DNA of 64,000 bases from Bacteroidales bacterium (GTDB lineage Bacteria; Bacteroidota; Bacteroidia; Bacteroidales; VadinHA17): the NCBI GenBank assembly GCA_029210565.1, contig JARGFQ010000012.1:50592-114591 (forward strand), in the 5' to 3' direction. The notes under the pieces were generated by a model that ran no database searches, was not told the origin of the DNA, and worked only from the letters and a program-made list of their open reading frames with translations. The position numbers were made by a program, and so were the translations under genes. Shown here one piece after another: positions 20,048 to 30,312 of the stretch (position 1 is the stretch's first letter; every line of letters begins with the position of its first letter).

Positions 20048-20533
20048 TTATTTAACCAGATTACTGCGTGTGAAGCTCAGCGGCATCAACGACTGGCAGT
20101 TGTCAAGGACCTTCACTCCTGATTTTCCCGCGAGGATCACTCTTATCGGATGGCCTGTCCTCTGTTCCTCCTCTATGAGCATCTGGCGGCAGTTACCGCA
20201 GGGCGGTACCGGCTGGTCTGTCAGCACTCCTTCCGAGAGAGCCGCGATGGCTATGGCCACTGCTATTTTGTCGTGGTGGTTGGCCACAGAATAGGAGAGA
20301 GCCGTTTTTTCGGCACAACTGCCAGAAGGGAAGGCCGCATTTTCCACGTTGGCTCCCCTGACTACCGTGCCGTCATCCAGTCTTATTGCCGCGCCCACAT
20401 TGAAATGGGAGTAGGGGGCATAGGAGCCGGATGCGGCAGTGATGGCTTCGTTCACCAGGCTCCTGTCGGATTCCGGCAACTCATCAATTCCCGTATATTC
20501 CAGGAAAGAGATACTTACTTCTCTCTTTTTCAT
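20048..20533 (-). CDS. cdd: Cytidine deaminase
   Basis: 'SGSYAPYSHFNVGAAIRLDDGTVVRGANVENAAFPSGSCAEKTALSYSVA' and 'VPPCGNCRQMLIE' zinc motifs; start taken at MKKREVS. Confidence 0.95.
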   Translation of the reverse strand: MKKREVSISFLEYTGIDELPESDRSLVNEAITAASGSYAPYSHFNVGAAIRLDDGTVVRGANVENAAFPSGSCAEKTALSYSVANHHDKIAVAIAIAALSEGVLTDQPVPPCGNCRQMLIEEEQRTGHPIRVILAGKSGVKVLDNCQSLMPLSFTRSNLVK

Positions 20534-20641
20534 AATCGATATGGGTGATCTAAAGTGTGATAAAAGTAATAATATTTTGCCTCCGGCGGTTGCTGTTGCG
20601 CCGGGTAAAGACATTTTTATATTTTTGTCAAAACTGTACTG

Positions 20642-21727
20642 ATGAGCAATCTGTCCCGATACGCCTTCCTTTTTCTTCTTCTGATCCTCACTTCCTGCGG
20701 TGCCTCGCGCAGGGCAGCCAGGACCCCGGTGGCCCCGGGCGCAGTGCCTTCATATGCTATTGACTATCTCAACAGGTATAGTGCCCTTGCCATCAGCGAG
20801 ATGAAACGAACGGGCATTCCTGCCAGCATTACTCTTGCCCAGGGGATGGTGGAATCGAACTATGGCCGCAGTACCCTGGCCAGAAAGGGCAACAATCATT
20901 TCGGTATCAAATGTCACAGCGACTGGAAAGGCGGGAGGATATATCATAATGACAACCGTAAAGGGGAATGTTTCAGGTCATACCGTTCGGTTGAAGATTC
21001 CTACCGTGATCACTCTGACTTTCTTGTGAACGGATCACGGTACAGGGATCTGTTCAGGCTTGCCAGCGACGACTACAAAGGGTGGGCAAACGGGCTGAAG
21101 AAGGCGGGCTATGCCACTGATCCGAAATATCCTTCAAAGCTCATCGGGAAGATTGAAGAGTACGGCCTGCACAGATTTGACACCGGCGCCGGGGTGGCAG
21201 CTCAATCCCCGCGGCAGGTCTCCCTGTCACAAACCGGGCCGCCGGCGGCGGTTGCCACCGTTCCCGCTTCCCGCACGGCAACAGCTGCGGCTGACAGCAG
21301 CCTGAAAGCCGGGGCGGTAACACGGACAGAGGCAGAGGTAAAGACGGAGCCCGAGACTGAGGAGCCGATAAAGGTTATAAGTCTGAGCAATAGCAGGATA
21401 AAGGAGAATAACAGTGTTGAATATATTGTTGTGGAAAAGGGTGAGACCTTTGAGTCAATAGCAGAGGAGTTCAACCTGCTCGCATGGGAGATAAGCCGCT
21501 ACAATGATATTCCTGCCGGGGCCGGTCTGAGACCCGGGCAGATGATCTACCTGCAGCCCAAGCGGAACAGGGCAGCGGGCAGTTATTCAATACATGTGGC
21601 GCAGGCGGGTGATACCATGCGCAGCATTTCTCAGAAGTATGCCGTCAAGCTCGCGGCACTCTATAAGATGAATCTCATGGATGAGGGAACCGAGTGTGCT
21701 CCCGGTCAGAAAGTGCGTATCAGATAG
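20642..21727 (+). CDS. Glucosaminidase-domain lipoprotein with two LysM domains
   Basis: Lipobox 'LILTSCG'; 'GIPASITLAQGMVESNYGRSTLARKGNNHFGIKCHSDWKG'; LysM 'EYIVVEKGETFESIAEEFNL' and 'SIHVAQAGDTMRSISQKYAV'. Confidence 0.93.
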   Translation: MSNLSRYAFLFLLLILTSCGASRRAARTPVAPGAVPSYAIDYLNRYSALAISEMKRTGIPASITLAQGMVESNYGRSTLARKGNNHFGIKCHSDWKGGRIYHNDNRKGECFRSYRSVEDSYRDHSDFLVNGSRYRDLFRLASDDYKGWANGLKKAGYATDPKYPSKLIGKIEEYGLHRFDTGAGVAAQSPRQVSLSQTGPPAAVATVPASRTATAAADSSLKAGAVTRTEAEVKTEPETEEPIKVISLSNSRIKENNSVEYIVVEKGETFESIAEEFNLLAWEISRYNDIPAGAGLRPGQMIYLQPKRNRAAGSYSIHVAQAGDTMRSISQKYAVKLAALYKMNLMDEGTECAPGQKVRIR

Positions 21728-21813
21728 AGTGATTGTGCTGGCTGCCTCCGACATCTGTCTACACAGGCAACTTGTCGTCTTACCTCATGTGCAAGGTGCA
21801 AGTACTTACCTTG

Positions 21814-22770
21814 TCAGGCCAGTTCCCATCCTTCCGGAACAAATCCCCTGAGGAATTCTGATGCTGCCATTCTCCGGCGTCCTTCCGGTTGCACCGCAAG
21901 AATCTCCAGGGCTCCTGCAGAACAGGAGATGATGAGCGTTGAGCTGTCAGGCGTGATTATCGTCCCCGGAATGGCAATAATATCATTCCTTAACCTGCTT
22001 TTTAAAATCTTAAGCCGCATCACCCTGCCTTCCCTGCGGAGTGTTGCTACGGCGCCCGGATATGGAGAGAGGCCCCTGATGCGGTTATGCACTTTCGTAG
22101 CCGGTTCTCTCCAGTCGATGATCATATCGGGTGCGAACAACCTGGGGGCTGTGCGCAGTGTCTCCCCGTTTCTTTTCTTCTGGGGCACAGGTTTGAGCTC
22201 ACGCCTGTAGAGTTTCTCTGCCGTTTCGGTCACCAGTGCTGCGCCCATCTCCATAAGGCGGTCGTGCAGGCTGCCGGCATTGTCTTCGGGCAGGATCTCC
22301 GTTGTTTCTGAGAGCAATATGTGGCCGGTATCAATCTCCTTGTCAATCAGGAACGTGGTCACCCCGGTCTCTGTTTCGCCGTTGATTATCGCATGGTTTA
22401 TCGGTGCGGCGCCGCGGTATTGTGGCAGAAGGGATGCATGCAGGTTGAAGGTGCCCAGGGGGGGGATGGTCCATACCTCCTGCGGCAGCATGCGGAATGC
22501 AACGACAACAAAGATGTCGGCCTGCAGCTCCCTCAGTGCCTTGAGGAAATCCGCGTCACGGAGTAGTTCCGGCTGCAGCAGTGTCAGGCTATGCCTTAGT
22601 GCATACTCCTTTACCGGCGAGGAGGATATCTTTCTGCCCCGTCCGGCAGGCTTGTCCGGAGCAGTGACTACGGCAGCAATAGATAATCCGGAGGTATGAA
22701 GGGCACGGAGGCTGGCAACAGCAAACTCCGGTGTTCCAAAAAAGATTATCCGGGGCAGTCTTTCAGTCAT
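21814..22770 (-). CDS. fmt: Methionyl-tRNA formyltransferase
   Basis: '[18 protein letters not shown]', '[25 protein letters not shown]', '[32 protein letters not shown]'. Confidence 0.97.
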   Translation of the reverse strand: MTERLPRIIFFGTPEFAVASLRALHTSGLSIAAVVTAPDKPAGRGRKISSSPVKEYALRHSLTLLQPELLRDADFLKALRELQADIFVVVAFRMLPQEVWTIPPLGTFNLHASLLPQYRGAAPINHAIINGETETGVTTFLIDKEIDTGHILLSETTEILPEDNAGSLHDRLMEMGAALVTETAEKLYRRELKPVPQKKRNGETLRTAPRLFAPDMIIDWREPATKVHNRIRGLSPYPGAVATLRREGRVMRLKILKSRLRNDIIAIPGTIITPDSSTLIISCSAGALEILAVQPEGRRRMAASEFLRGFVPEGWELA

Positions 22771-24007
22771 CTTCTCCTTTTATGGGTGTTTTGTAGCATG
22801 AGAGTGTATGGCCCATCTTGGTGGCTTTGGTCTCAAGGTAGAATGAATTGAACGGGTTGGGTGGTATTATTAACGGAACAGTGTCGACAATGGTAATTCC
22901 GTACCCCTCAAGGCCAGCCCTTTTGACCGGGTTGTTGGATATAAGTCTTACCTTGCCGAGTCCGATGCCCCTCATGATGTTTGCCCCGATGCCATAGTCG
23001 CGTTCGTCCTCTCGGAAACCCAGCTCAATGTTTGCTTCGACCGTATCACGTCCCTGTTCCTGCAGTTTATAGGTGCGGATCTTATTTATCAGCCCTATGC
23101 CCCTGCCTTCCTGATTTAAGTAGATGATAGCACCCTTGCCTGCCTCCTCCACCATCTGCATCGCTTTATGCAGCTGCGGACCGCAGTCGCATCTCTTGGA
23201 TGCAAAGATGTCGCCCGTGAAGCAAGACGAGTGAACCCTGACAAGCACAGGCTCCTCTTTTGTCCAGGTGCCCTTCACCAGTGCGGCATGTTCCAGTCCG
23301 TTGCTCACCTGCCTGAAGGGGATGAAGTCAAAGTTGCCGTATTCTGTCGGAAGCTTCACCTGTTCACCCATCTCCACGATTGATTCAATGCCCAGACGGT
23401 ATCGAATTAAGTCCCGTATGGAAATAATTTTAATACCGATTTTTTCGGACAGTCTGAGCAGGTCGGGCAGTCGTGCCATCGATCCGTCCTCGTTCATTAT
23501 CTCCACCAGGGCACCTCCCGGGTGCAGGCCTGCCAGGCGTGTGAGGTCAACGGCAGCTTCAGTGTGCCCGGCCCTGCGAAGCACGCCTTTGGACCGTGAT
23601 TTAAGAGGGAAGATATGCCCGGGGCGGCCCAGCTGCGACGGCCGTGTGGCTGGATCAACAAGAGCCCTGATGGTCAGTGCCCTGTCCGTGGCCGAGATGC
23701 CTGTCGTGGTCTCGGGACTGAGAAGATCAACCGAAACGGTGAAGGGCGTCTCGTGAAGTGAGGTGTTATGGCCTACCATCATATCGAGCTCAAGCTCTTC
23801 GCAACGTTCCTCGGGAAGGGGTACACATATCAGTCCTCTTCCATGGGTAGCCATGAAATTGACCTTCTCAGGGGTAATCAGTTCGGCAGCGCATATGAAG
23901 TCACCCTCATTTTCCCTGTCCTCATCATCAACGACAATGACAATCCTGCCTTCCCTTATCTCCTCGATAGCTTCGATGATGGTATTCAGCCCTCTGTCTT
24001 CGGTCAT
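22763..24007 (-). CDS. ribBA: Bifunctional 3,4-dihydroxy-2-butanone-4-phosphate synthase / GTP cyclohydrolase II
   Basis: RibB '[34 protein letters not shown]', '[25 protein letters not shown]'; RibA '[19 protein letters not shown]', '[11 protein letters not shown]'. Confidence 0.96.
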   Translation of the reverse strand: MTEDRGLNTIIEAIEEIREGRIVIVVDDEDRENEGDFICAAELITPEKVNFMATHGRGLICVPLPEERCEELELDMMVGHNTSLHETPFTVSVDLLSPETTTGISATDRALTIRALVDPATRPSQLGRPGHIFPLKSRSKGVLRRAGHTEAAVDLTRLAGLHPGGALVEIMNEDGSMARLPDLLRLSEKIGIKIISIRDLIRYRLGIESIVEMGEQVKLPTEYGNFDFIPFRQVSNGLEHAALVKGTWTKEEPVLVRVHSSCFTGDIFASKRCDCGPQLHKAMQMVEEAGKGAIIYLNQEGRGIGLINKIRTYKLQEQGRDTVEANIELGFREDERDYGIGANIMRGIGLGKVRLISNNPVKRAGLEGYGITIVDTVPLIIPPNPFNSFYLETKATKMGHTLSCYKTPIKGEDD

Positions 24008-24008
24008 T

Positions 24009-25394
24009 CTAAACTCGTTTCGTGGGTTCCCATATTCCGCTTTTTATCCCTCTTAATGCCTTCACAAACCCTGCCACCAAAGCGACATTCATCATCAGAA
24101 ACTGGGTAATGAATCTCAGATATCTGACCTTTTTGCCGTGCCAGCCAGGCAACAGATCAAGCGCTGACAAAATTAAGAAAATCAGCTGAACTGCTGCCAA
24201 ACAAAGATAGAAATCAGAATGCCCTGAAAGTATGACTGTTGTCATAAAAAAGAGAGCCAGAAGAAGCGGGGAGGACCATCTCAGCACCTTGTGGGAGAGG
24301 AAGACGAAGGAGGCTGAGAATCTCTTCGACGGCAACAGGCCAAACCGGAAGAGGTTCTGGAAGGAGCCGGCAGCTATTCTCACCCTTCTTCTGAACTGGT
24401 CTCTCATGTCAGGCTGGGTATCTTCGAAGACCGTGGCTCCGGGAATGTTGCATGAGCGGTATCCCTTTGACAGTACTGTCAGTCCGACAAAGAGGTCATC
24501 GACGAGGGTATTGAAAGGTATCTCCGGAAAGAGATCGCGGCGCACGGCATAGCATCCTCCGTAGGGTCCCGGCATGGCGCCCCACAGCTCACCCTCAGCC
24601 CTCTTCAGGGCAGTTTCAAACCTGCTGTAAAAATTCTCCTGCCGCGTGATGCCGTCGCCGTCTGATCTGCCTGGAATGACGGTAGCATCGCACAACCCTG
24701 TGGCATGTCGGGTGGAGGTTCCGGCGTTCCCGCTGAATGTTTCTGTAGCCGGGCGGTTGAGGGTTCCGTCAAACTCACTGACAGCTCCAGTGCCCAGGTG
24801 GTGGAAGCCTCCGGCAAGCTCACTGACAGCTCCAGTGACCGGGCGGTGGAAACCTCCGGCAAGCTCCCGGACGGCCCCGGGTGTAAAGATCACATTGGCG
24901 TCGGTGATAACCAGGATCTCCCCCAGGGCTTCAGATGCAAGTTTGTTAAGCATGGAGGCTTTGCCTTTTCTTTCAGGTGACCTGAAGTACCTGATCCGGT
25001 CGTCAGTGGCGGCAAGCTCTTCGAGTATCCTGTCCGTACCGTCTACCGAGCAGTCTGATCCCACCACGAATTCTATCAGTTCATGAGGGTAATCGGATGC
25101 CAGGAGACTCATCATCTTCTCTCTGATCACCTTCTCCTCGTTGAAGGCTGACATGATGACCGATACGTAGGGGAGGGGGGGTATCTCTGTCCTGGTCTCA
25201 GCGTCAGCCTGTTCCTGCGTCTGCAGATGTTCCTGCGGCTGATTCTTAACCCGTTTGTGAGTCAGTTCCTGTGCACCGTCCTTGCCGGATATTTTCCTCT
25301 TCGCGGCAGCCAGTGCCATGACCGTGGCAGGCCAGAGGAGGTATGTCCAGCCCAGCAGTATTGCGGTGATGAGCAGTATTATCTCAGCGGCCAT
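24009..25394 (-). CDS. Family 2 glycosyltransferase, membrane-anchored, with internal tandem-repeat insertion
   Basis: '[29 protein letters not shown]', '[14 protein letters not shown]', '[16 protein letters not shown]', '[27 protein letters not shown]', '[30 protein letters not shown]'; C-terminal TM helices. Start taken at MAAEIILL. Confidence 0.9.
   Translation of the reverse strand: MAAEIILLITAILLGWTYLLWPATVMALAAAKRKISGKDGAQELTHKRVKNQPQEHLQTQEQADAETRTEIPPLPYVSVIMSAFNEEKVIREKMMSLLASDYPHELIEFVVGSDCSVDGTDRILEELAATDDRIRYFRSPERKGKASMLNKLASEALGEILVITDANVIFTPGAVRELAGGFHRPVTGAVSELAGGFHHLGTGAVSEFDGTLNRPATETFSGNAGTSTRHATGLCDATVIPGRSDGDGITRQENFYSRFETALKRAEGELWGAMPGPYGGCYAVRRDLFPEIPFNTLVDDLFVGLTVLSKGYRSCNIPGATVFEDTQPDMRDQFRRRVRIAAGSFQNLFRFGLLPSKRFSASFVFLSHKVLRWSSPLLLALFFMTTVILSGHSDFYLCLAAVQLIFLILSALDLLPGWHGKKVRYLRFITQFLMMNVALVAGFVKALRGIKSGIWEPTKRV
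24711..24890 (-). repeat. 45-bp (15-aa) in-frame tandem repeat, about 4 units, inside the GT2 gene
   Basis: Units 24711-24755, 24756-24800, 24801-24845, 24846-24890; e.g. gtggaagcctccggcaagctcactgacagctccagtgaccgggcg. Encode [15 protein letters not shown] / [15 protein letters not shown] / [15 protein letters not shown] / [15 protein letters not shown]. Confidence 0.88.
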
Positions 25395-26598
25395 GACACA
25401 GTTGTTTGTAGAATTCCAGCAATTCTGCGGTGCGGGCAGTATTATCATACCTCTCTTTGACCAGTGCAGCAGCTGTCTCTCCGGTCGACTTCCTCAGCTC
25501 CCGGTCATTCAGCAAATTTATCAGGGCATTGCTGAATGATGAAACGTCGTCTGCAATGAACAGTTCCCGTCCGTTGACTGCAGGAATACCGTGTACTGCT
25601 ACCGGCGTGGCCACAACAGGTCTGCCGATGCTCATCGCCTCAATGATCTTTATCCGCAGTCCGCTACCGGCAAACAGAGGTGCTACTATCACATTTACAG
25701 AAGCCATAAACTGCCGGGCGTCATCAGCCTCTCCCACCCAGTTGATGTTCCTTTCCCTGAGCCATGACGGTTTACTTGCCGGGGCGCCTCTTCCTGCTAT
25801 ATGAAGAGAGGCGGCAGGAAGGGCCTTGCAGACCAGGGGCCATACCCTGTCAGTGAACCATTTTAGTCCCTGCACATTCGGTTCCCAGTTCAGGGCTCCA
25901 ATGAATCCAACCTTAAAGTCTGATTTATCAGGCTCGTTGATGTATCCGGTCAGTGCAGCCCCGGTCTCTGAGAGCAGTAGCGGTTTCTCCTCAGGTGCCA
26001 CAGAGCTGAACCACTGCCGGTCAGGCTCGCTGATGGGAATTATGGCATCAAACAGTCTTGCAGCATCTGTCTCGCATCTCTTAATCCTCCCTGCCAGATT
26101 TCCGAGATAGGCTCTCCGCAGTCTGCCGGAGGCCTGATCGGACATCATCTCTCTTATCCGGTGCTCGACATTATGTGCCCTGAGCACCACCGGGACAGAT
26201 GTTTCGTTGCGTATCTTGCCCAGATAACTGGTAAAAAGGATCCCCTCACACTGTACCAGGTCAAACCCGCCATCGCGGATGACCCTGCACATCACCCGGG
26301 AGAATTCGTCAGACCTGAAACGCGCAAGATCATAGGGCTCCCGTGAGAAGAGAAGATTATGCAGCATCTTCAGCTGTCTGATCCTGGTGTCGACCTCAAC
26401 CGTCTCATGGCTGTGAAGGAAGGAGAGATGTTCTTTACCGGCTTCTGGCACTGGCAGACCGTGCTTTTCTGTCCTCATCGACAGCAGGGAAATCTCAGCG
26501 CCGTTGAAGGCCAGTCCCTCAATGCCTCTCAATATCGCCACAGCACCGCCGTCATGAGGTGGCCATGGCGGTTTAGGCGATAGTACCAGTATTTTCAT
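25384..26598 (-). CDS. Family 4 glycosyltransferase
   Basis: 'KILVLSPKPPWPPHDGGAVAILRGIEGLAFNG', 'VGFIGALNWEPNVQGLKWF', 'LHIAGRGAP', 'NVIVAPLFAGSGLRIKIIEAMSIGRPVVATPVAVHGI'. Confidence 0.93.
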   Translation of the reverse strand: MKILVLSPKPPWPPHDGGAVAILRGIEGLAFNGAEISLLSMRTEKHGLPVPEAGKEHLSFLHSHETVEVDTRIRQLKMLHNLLFSREPYDLARFRSDEFSRVMCRVIRDGGFDLVQCEGILFTSYLGKIRNETSVPVVLRAHNVEHRIREMMSDQASGRLRRAYLGNLAGRIKRCETDAARLFDAIIPISEPDRQWFSSVAPEEKPLLLSETGAALTGYINEPDKSDFKVGFIGALNWEPNVQGLKWFTDRVWPLVCKALPAASLHIAGRGAPASKPSWLRERNINWVGEADDARQFMASVNVIVAPLFAGSGLRIKIIEAMSIGRPVVATPVAVHGIPAVNGRELFIADDVSSFSNALINLLNDRELRKSTGETAAALVKERYDNTARTAELLEFYKQLCHGR

Positions 26599-28072
26599 TC
26601 TCCTTTTCAGGTTTTATCCCGGTTAGGAATGCCCCTATCTTCCTGAAGAAGTTGACATAGGTCTCTGTATTCATGATAGCGGCGTCGGTAGTGGCTTTAT
26701 AGGTAAGGAAGACTCCAATGGGAAGCAGTATGATTGTTGATGCCAGCATTCCAAGGGGGACACCTATTATCAATTCCTTGGCAAACTTCTCGCCGGAGAG
26801 TGAAATGACATAGTAAAACACGAAAAAGAGCACTGAGATGACTGCCGGAGTCCCCAGGCCGCCCTTCCTTATGATAGCACCCAGGGGAGCTCCGATAAAG
26901 AAGAAGACAAGGCAGGCCAGCGGAAGGGTGTATCGTTTATATCTCTCTGCCTCGTATTTTTTGAGATTCTTTACCTCCGCAAGAAGCGACTCGCTTTTCT
27001 CGGTAATAAAGGCTGAGCCTTCACGCGCGTAGTTCAGTGCCCTGTTTATTGATGTGCTTTTGTTGATGAAGGCCAGAGTATCAAAGACACCCCGGCAGTT
27101 GAAATCCTCCAGCTCCCTTGCTGCCGCAGTGTCGCCGTAGTGAAAGTATCCTCCGGAAAAATAGTAAGAGGGAGTGAAGACCCTTGTCTTCAGGAACTCT
27201 TCATAGTAACTGTCTGATCTTGTTATGTGCCTGCCGGAGAGGGAGTCGATGTAAAAAGTGAGTTCTGTGGTGTTCAGCATCGCGTAATTTGACCGGTACA
27301 GGTCAATGCCTGATCTGTTCAGACCGAACCCTGTAAGTTCGATGATCATTGTCTGTTCGCTGAATCTGTCACGCCGGAACGGATATTTTCGCTTGTCCTG
27401 GGGAACATTCTTCTCCTCTATGTCCTTGTAGGAGTATCCGTTGAAGAGTGTCAGTATCAGTCCGCTTTCATCGGCGGTGACGGTCATGTATCCTGAGTCG
27501 GCATGGATCACGCAGGTGTTACCTATGCCTTCGCGGTGGTCATAGATATATATGCCGTCAAGCCTGTTGGTTTCAGGCTCCTTGTCGGTGATCTTGATGC
27601 TGAAGCCGTCGATGCCGTTGTAGAAGGTCCCGGCCTGGATATCCAGTTCGGGTCGCTTGCGGCGGATATCATAAAGCAGGGTACGTGCCTTGCGGTTTGA
27701 TATCGGCAGGATATGGTCGGCAAAAAGGAATGACCCTATAGCCAGGAGAGCGGCGAAGATAAAGATAGGCCTCATGATACGCTGCAGGGATACGCCTGAG
27801 GATTTAAGGGCTGTCAGTTCAAGAAACTCACCGAGGTTGCCGAATGTCATCAGGGAGGCAAGGAGTATTGCCAAGGGGAGAGAGAGGGGGACGAATGTCA
27901 GGGAGAACTGGAAGAGCAGTTCGGCGAGCACATTGGGCTCGAGGCCCTTGCCTGCCAGTTCATCGACGTACATCCAAAGGAACTGGAGGATAAATATAAT
28001 AAGCACAATGAAGAACGTCATGATCAACGGTCCGATGAACGATCTTATCATGAAGAGATCGATTTTCTTCAT
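26573..28072 (-). CDS. LptF/LptG (YjgP/YjgQ) family permease
   Basis: 'MKKIDLFMIRSFIGPLIMTFFIVLIIFILQFLWMYVDELAGKGL', 'LPLAILLASLMTFGNLGEFLELTALKSSGVSLQRIMRP', C-terminal TM bundle. Confidence 0.93.
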   Translation of the reverse strand: MKKIDLFMIRSFIGPLIMTFFIVLIIFILQFLWMYVDELAGKGLEPNVLAELLFQFSLTFVPLSLPLAILLASLMTFGNLGEFLELTALKSSGVSLQRIMRPIFIFAALLAIGSFLFADHILPISNRKARTLLYDIRRKRPELDIQAGTFYNGIDGFSIKITDKEPETNRLDGIYIYDHREGIGNTCVIHADSGYMTVTADESGLILTLFNGYSYKDIEEKNVPQDKRKYPFRRDRFSEQTMIIELTGFGLNRSGIDLYRSNYAMLNTTELTFYIDSLSGRHITRSDSYYEEFLKTRVFTPSYYFSGGYFHYGDTAAARELEDFNCRGVFDTLAFINKSTSINRALNYAREGSAFITEKSESLLAEVKNLKKYEAERYKRYTLPLACLVFFFIGAPLGAIIRKGGLGTPAVISVLFFVFYYVISLSGEKFAKELIIGVPLGMLASTIILLPIGVFLTYKATTDAAIMNTETYVNFFRKIGAFLTGIKPEKENENTGTIA

Positions 28073-28126
28073 TGTCCTTGCTGTGGTGCAAACGTACGTT
28101 ATTTTCGGGAGAGATGCAATTCTGCC

Positions 28127-28534
28127 TCACTCGGTGAGTCCGAGAACGTTCTTCAGGTAAGATATCTGGGTATCCCAGAGTTCTTTTGCGTCATCCGTCT
28201 CCTCTTCGTCGGCGTGATCTGTTATCATGAGCGCTGTGTCACCCGTCAGTTCGTGGATCACAACCCTGAATTCGAAGAAGTTGGTCTGGCTGTCGGCGAA
28301 ATCGAGCCATTCGAATCTCACGAGTTTGTTCTCTTTAACATATGATTGTCTCGCGCGGGCTTCGGTTTTGTCCCAGTAGAAGGTAAAGATATCTCCCTCA
28401 ACGGTGACATTATCTGCGAACCACTCCGAGAGTCCTTCCGGTGTGCTGAGCCGGTCGAAGAGCACCCGGGTGGGCGTGTTCAGTGTATATTCAAGTTCGT
28501 ATCTGGTCCTCATTTCTTCAAGGTAGACTTTCAT
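28127..28534 (-). CDS. START-like (SRPBCC/AHSA1-like) domain protein
   Basis: 'RTRYELEYTLNTPTRVLFDRLSTPEGLSEWFADNVTVEGDIFTFYWDKTEARA...VRFEWLDF'. Confidence 0.85.
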   Translation of the reverse strand: MKVYLEEMRTRYELEYTLNTPTRVLFDRLSTPEGLSEWFADNVTVEGDIFTFYWDKTEARARQSYVKENKLVRFEWLDFADSQTNFFEFRVVIHELTGDTALMITDHADEEETDDAKELWDTQISYLKNVLGLTE

Positions 28535-28592
28535 GCAATATAAAAATAATAGATGAAAAGAGAAAGCTAACCCGACAAAATGAAAAAATATT

Positions 28593-28600
28593 TATATTTG
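28593..28600 (+). promoter_or_regulatory. Bacteroidetes -7 promoter element (TATATTTG) upstream of the tRNA-Met region
   Basis: Matches TAnnTTTG in the intergenic region between the START-domain gene and tRNA-Met. Confidence 0.55.
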
Positions 28601-28706
28601 CACCCGCGTTTTGACGGCGACCCCGTCAAGTCGGGAGTTCAATGAAATAGTTATTTCTTTCCTTCGCTAAAGCTACGGATGGCAGAGGGCGACCCCGCCA
28701 GGTCGG

Positions 28707-28757
28707 GGTCAGTTGGTTAGAGCGTCCCGATCAAAGATCGGGAAGGTCTGGTGTTCA
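28707..28757 (+). pseudogene. tRNA-like relic (D-arm, anticodon-arm-like hairpin and variable region retained; acceptor and T arm lost)
   Basis: ggtcagttggttagagcg-tcccgatcaaagatcggga-aggtctggtgttca resembles canonical tRNA layout, but no acceptor-stem pairing. Confidence 0.5.
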
Positions 28758-28771
28758 TTAAAGTATTATTT

Positions 28772-28845
28772 GGCGAGATAGCTCAGTTGGTTAGAGCGCA
28801 TGATTCATAATCATGAGGTCCCGGGTTCAATTCCCGGTCTCGCTA
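28772..28845 (+). tRNA. tRNA-Met (anticodon CAT)
   Basis: GGCGAGA...TCTCGCT acceptor stem; anticodon arm CATGA-TTCATAA-TCATG; T arm CCGGGTTCAATTCCCGG; anticodon stem lacks the GGG/CCC expected of an initiator. Confidence 0.96.
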
Positions 28846-28856
28846 CCCAGAAAATC

Positions 28857-28890
28857 AACCACTTATGGAGAAATCTTTAAGTGGTTTTTT
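28857..28890 (+). terminator. Rho-independent terminator after tRNA-Met
   Basis: AACCACTTA...TAAGTGGTT stem (9 bp) followed by a T run. Confidence 0.8.
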
Positions 28891-29050
28891 CTTTTGTGCT
28901 AGGTTTGTGCTGGGTTTGATCAACCAGCACCCCAATAATCTCCAATTTACTTACATCTGAAATTTCAATAGGATCAACCTCTTCCAATTCTGATACCAGG
29001 AGGATTCTTTTTACTGTATTAGTAAACATACCTACCTGTTCAGTTTCTTC

Positions 29051-30187
29051 ATGAACAGCTATCTTTCTAATGGTAAATCCAATTTTACAGAAACAAAGTT
29101 ACGTAGCGTTGTTGGCGGTATTGGTGTTGGCATAATTTCAGTACTGGCTCCATTATATATAGCAGAGTTTTCGCCTCGTCATATCAGGGGCCGACTGGTA
29201 GCCTTATACCAGCTGTCCATTGTAATCGGGATATTGCTCGCATACCTCTCGAACTGGTTATTGCTGGACTTTTCTGCCAATCACCAGGAATTACTTAGCA
29301 GTCATGGGTTTTTTCATAAAATATTAGTTACGGAAGTCTGGCGTGGAATGTTTGGTGCCGAGATAATTCCTTCCGGACTTTTTATTTTTCTTTTACTTTT
29401 TATACCAGAAAGTCCGAGATGGTTAATAAAAAACCGGCAGTCTCAGGAAGGCTATGTGCTGTTAGTGCGGATAAATGGAGAAAAGATTGCCGGAAACGAA
29501 CTGAATGAGATAGAAAAAACCTTAACCTACGTCAAGAGCAAGCTCAGTGAGCTTTTCAGACCCGGACTACGTCTGGCATTAATCGTCGGAGTCGGACTTT
29601 CTGTTTTCGGACAGTTTACAGGTGTTAATGTAATCATTTACTACGGCCCTTCAATCCTGGAGGACGCAGGGTATAACCTGAACAACTCTTTACAGTTTCA
29701 GGTTGCTATCGGAATAATCAATCTGCTTTTCACAATTATTGCTCTTTGGAAGATTGACAGATGGGGCCGGAGACCTTTGTTAATATGGGGGATGGCTGGA
29801 GTATGTCTTTCATTGACAATAATTGCTCTGCTATTTTACCTTCAAAATGTGTCCGGTATCTGGATTGTAATTATGTTGTGTATTTACATCGGTTGCCTGG
29901 CATTATCCATCAATGCTGTTATCTGGGTATTAATCAGCGAAGTTTTTCCAAACAGGATCAGAGGCCTGGCAATGTCAATAGCTACATTCACAAACTGGGG
30001 GGCAAATTTTCTTACCGCTTTTATTTTCCCCTGGTATATTGATAAAGTGGGCATGAATATTGGTTTTTTTTCATTCGCAATAATATGCCTGGTAGCGACC
30101 CTGTTTTTTTATAAATATATCCCGGAAACAAAGGGAAGAAGCCTGGAAGAGATAGAGACTTTTTGGTTACAGAGAAATCCGGATTAA
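29051..30187 (+). pseudogene. Sugar porter family MFS transporter, 5'-truncated (N-terminal helices missing)
   Basis: Homologous text begins at 'VVGGIGVGIISVLAPLYIAEFSPRHIRGRLVALYQLSIVIGILLAYLSNW', which in full-length sugar porters lies about 100 aa from the N-terminus; later motifs 'PESPRWLI', 'DRWGRRPLL', 'PETKGRSLEEIE' intact. Confidence 0.8.
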
Positions 30188-30312
30188 CATAATTCGGATA
30201 AAAATCATTTGCATTGCCAGATCCCTCTTAACTATGCCTGAAAAGCATCACGGCGCCCGTTATGGAGCACCGTGACTGCTATCTGTTCAATGAAATGAGG
30301 CAGGAAGGTCTG

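Noticed and set aside
24711-24890. CRISPR-like interpretation of the 45-bp repeats
   Set aside because: Units are contiguous without spacers, in frame and inside a glycosyltransferase gene, so this is a coding tandem repeat.
30248-30276. Imperfect inverted repeat tcacggcgcccgttatggagcaccgtga
   Set aside because: Possible terminator between convergent genes, but imperfect pairing and no T tract, so not listed as a feature.
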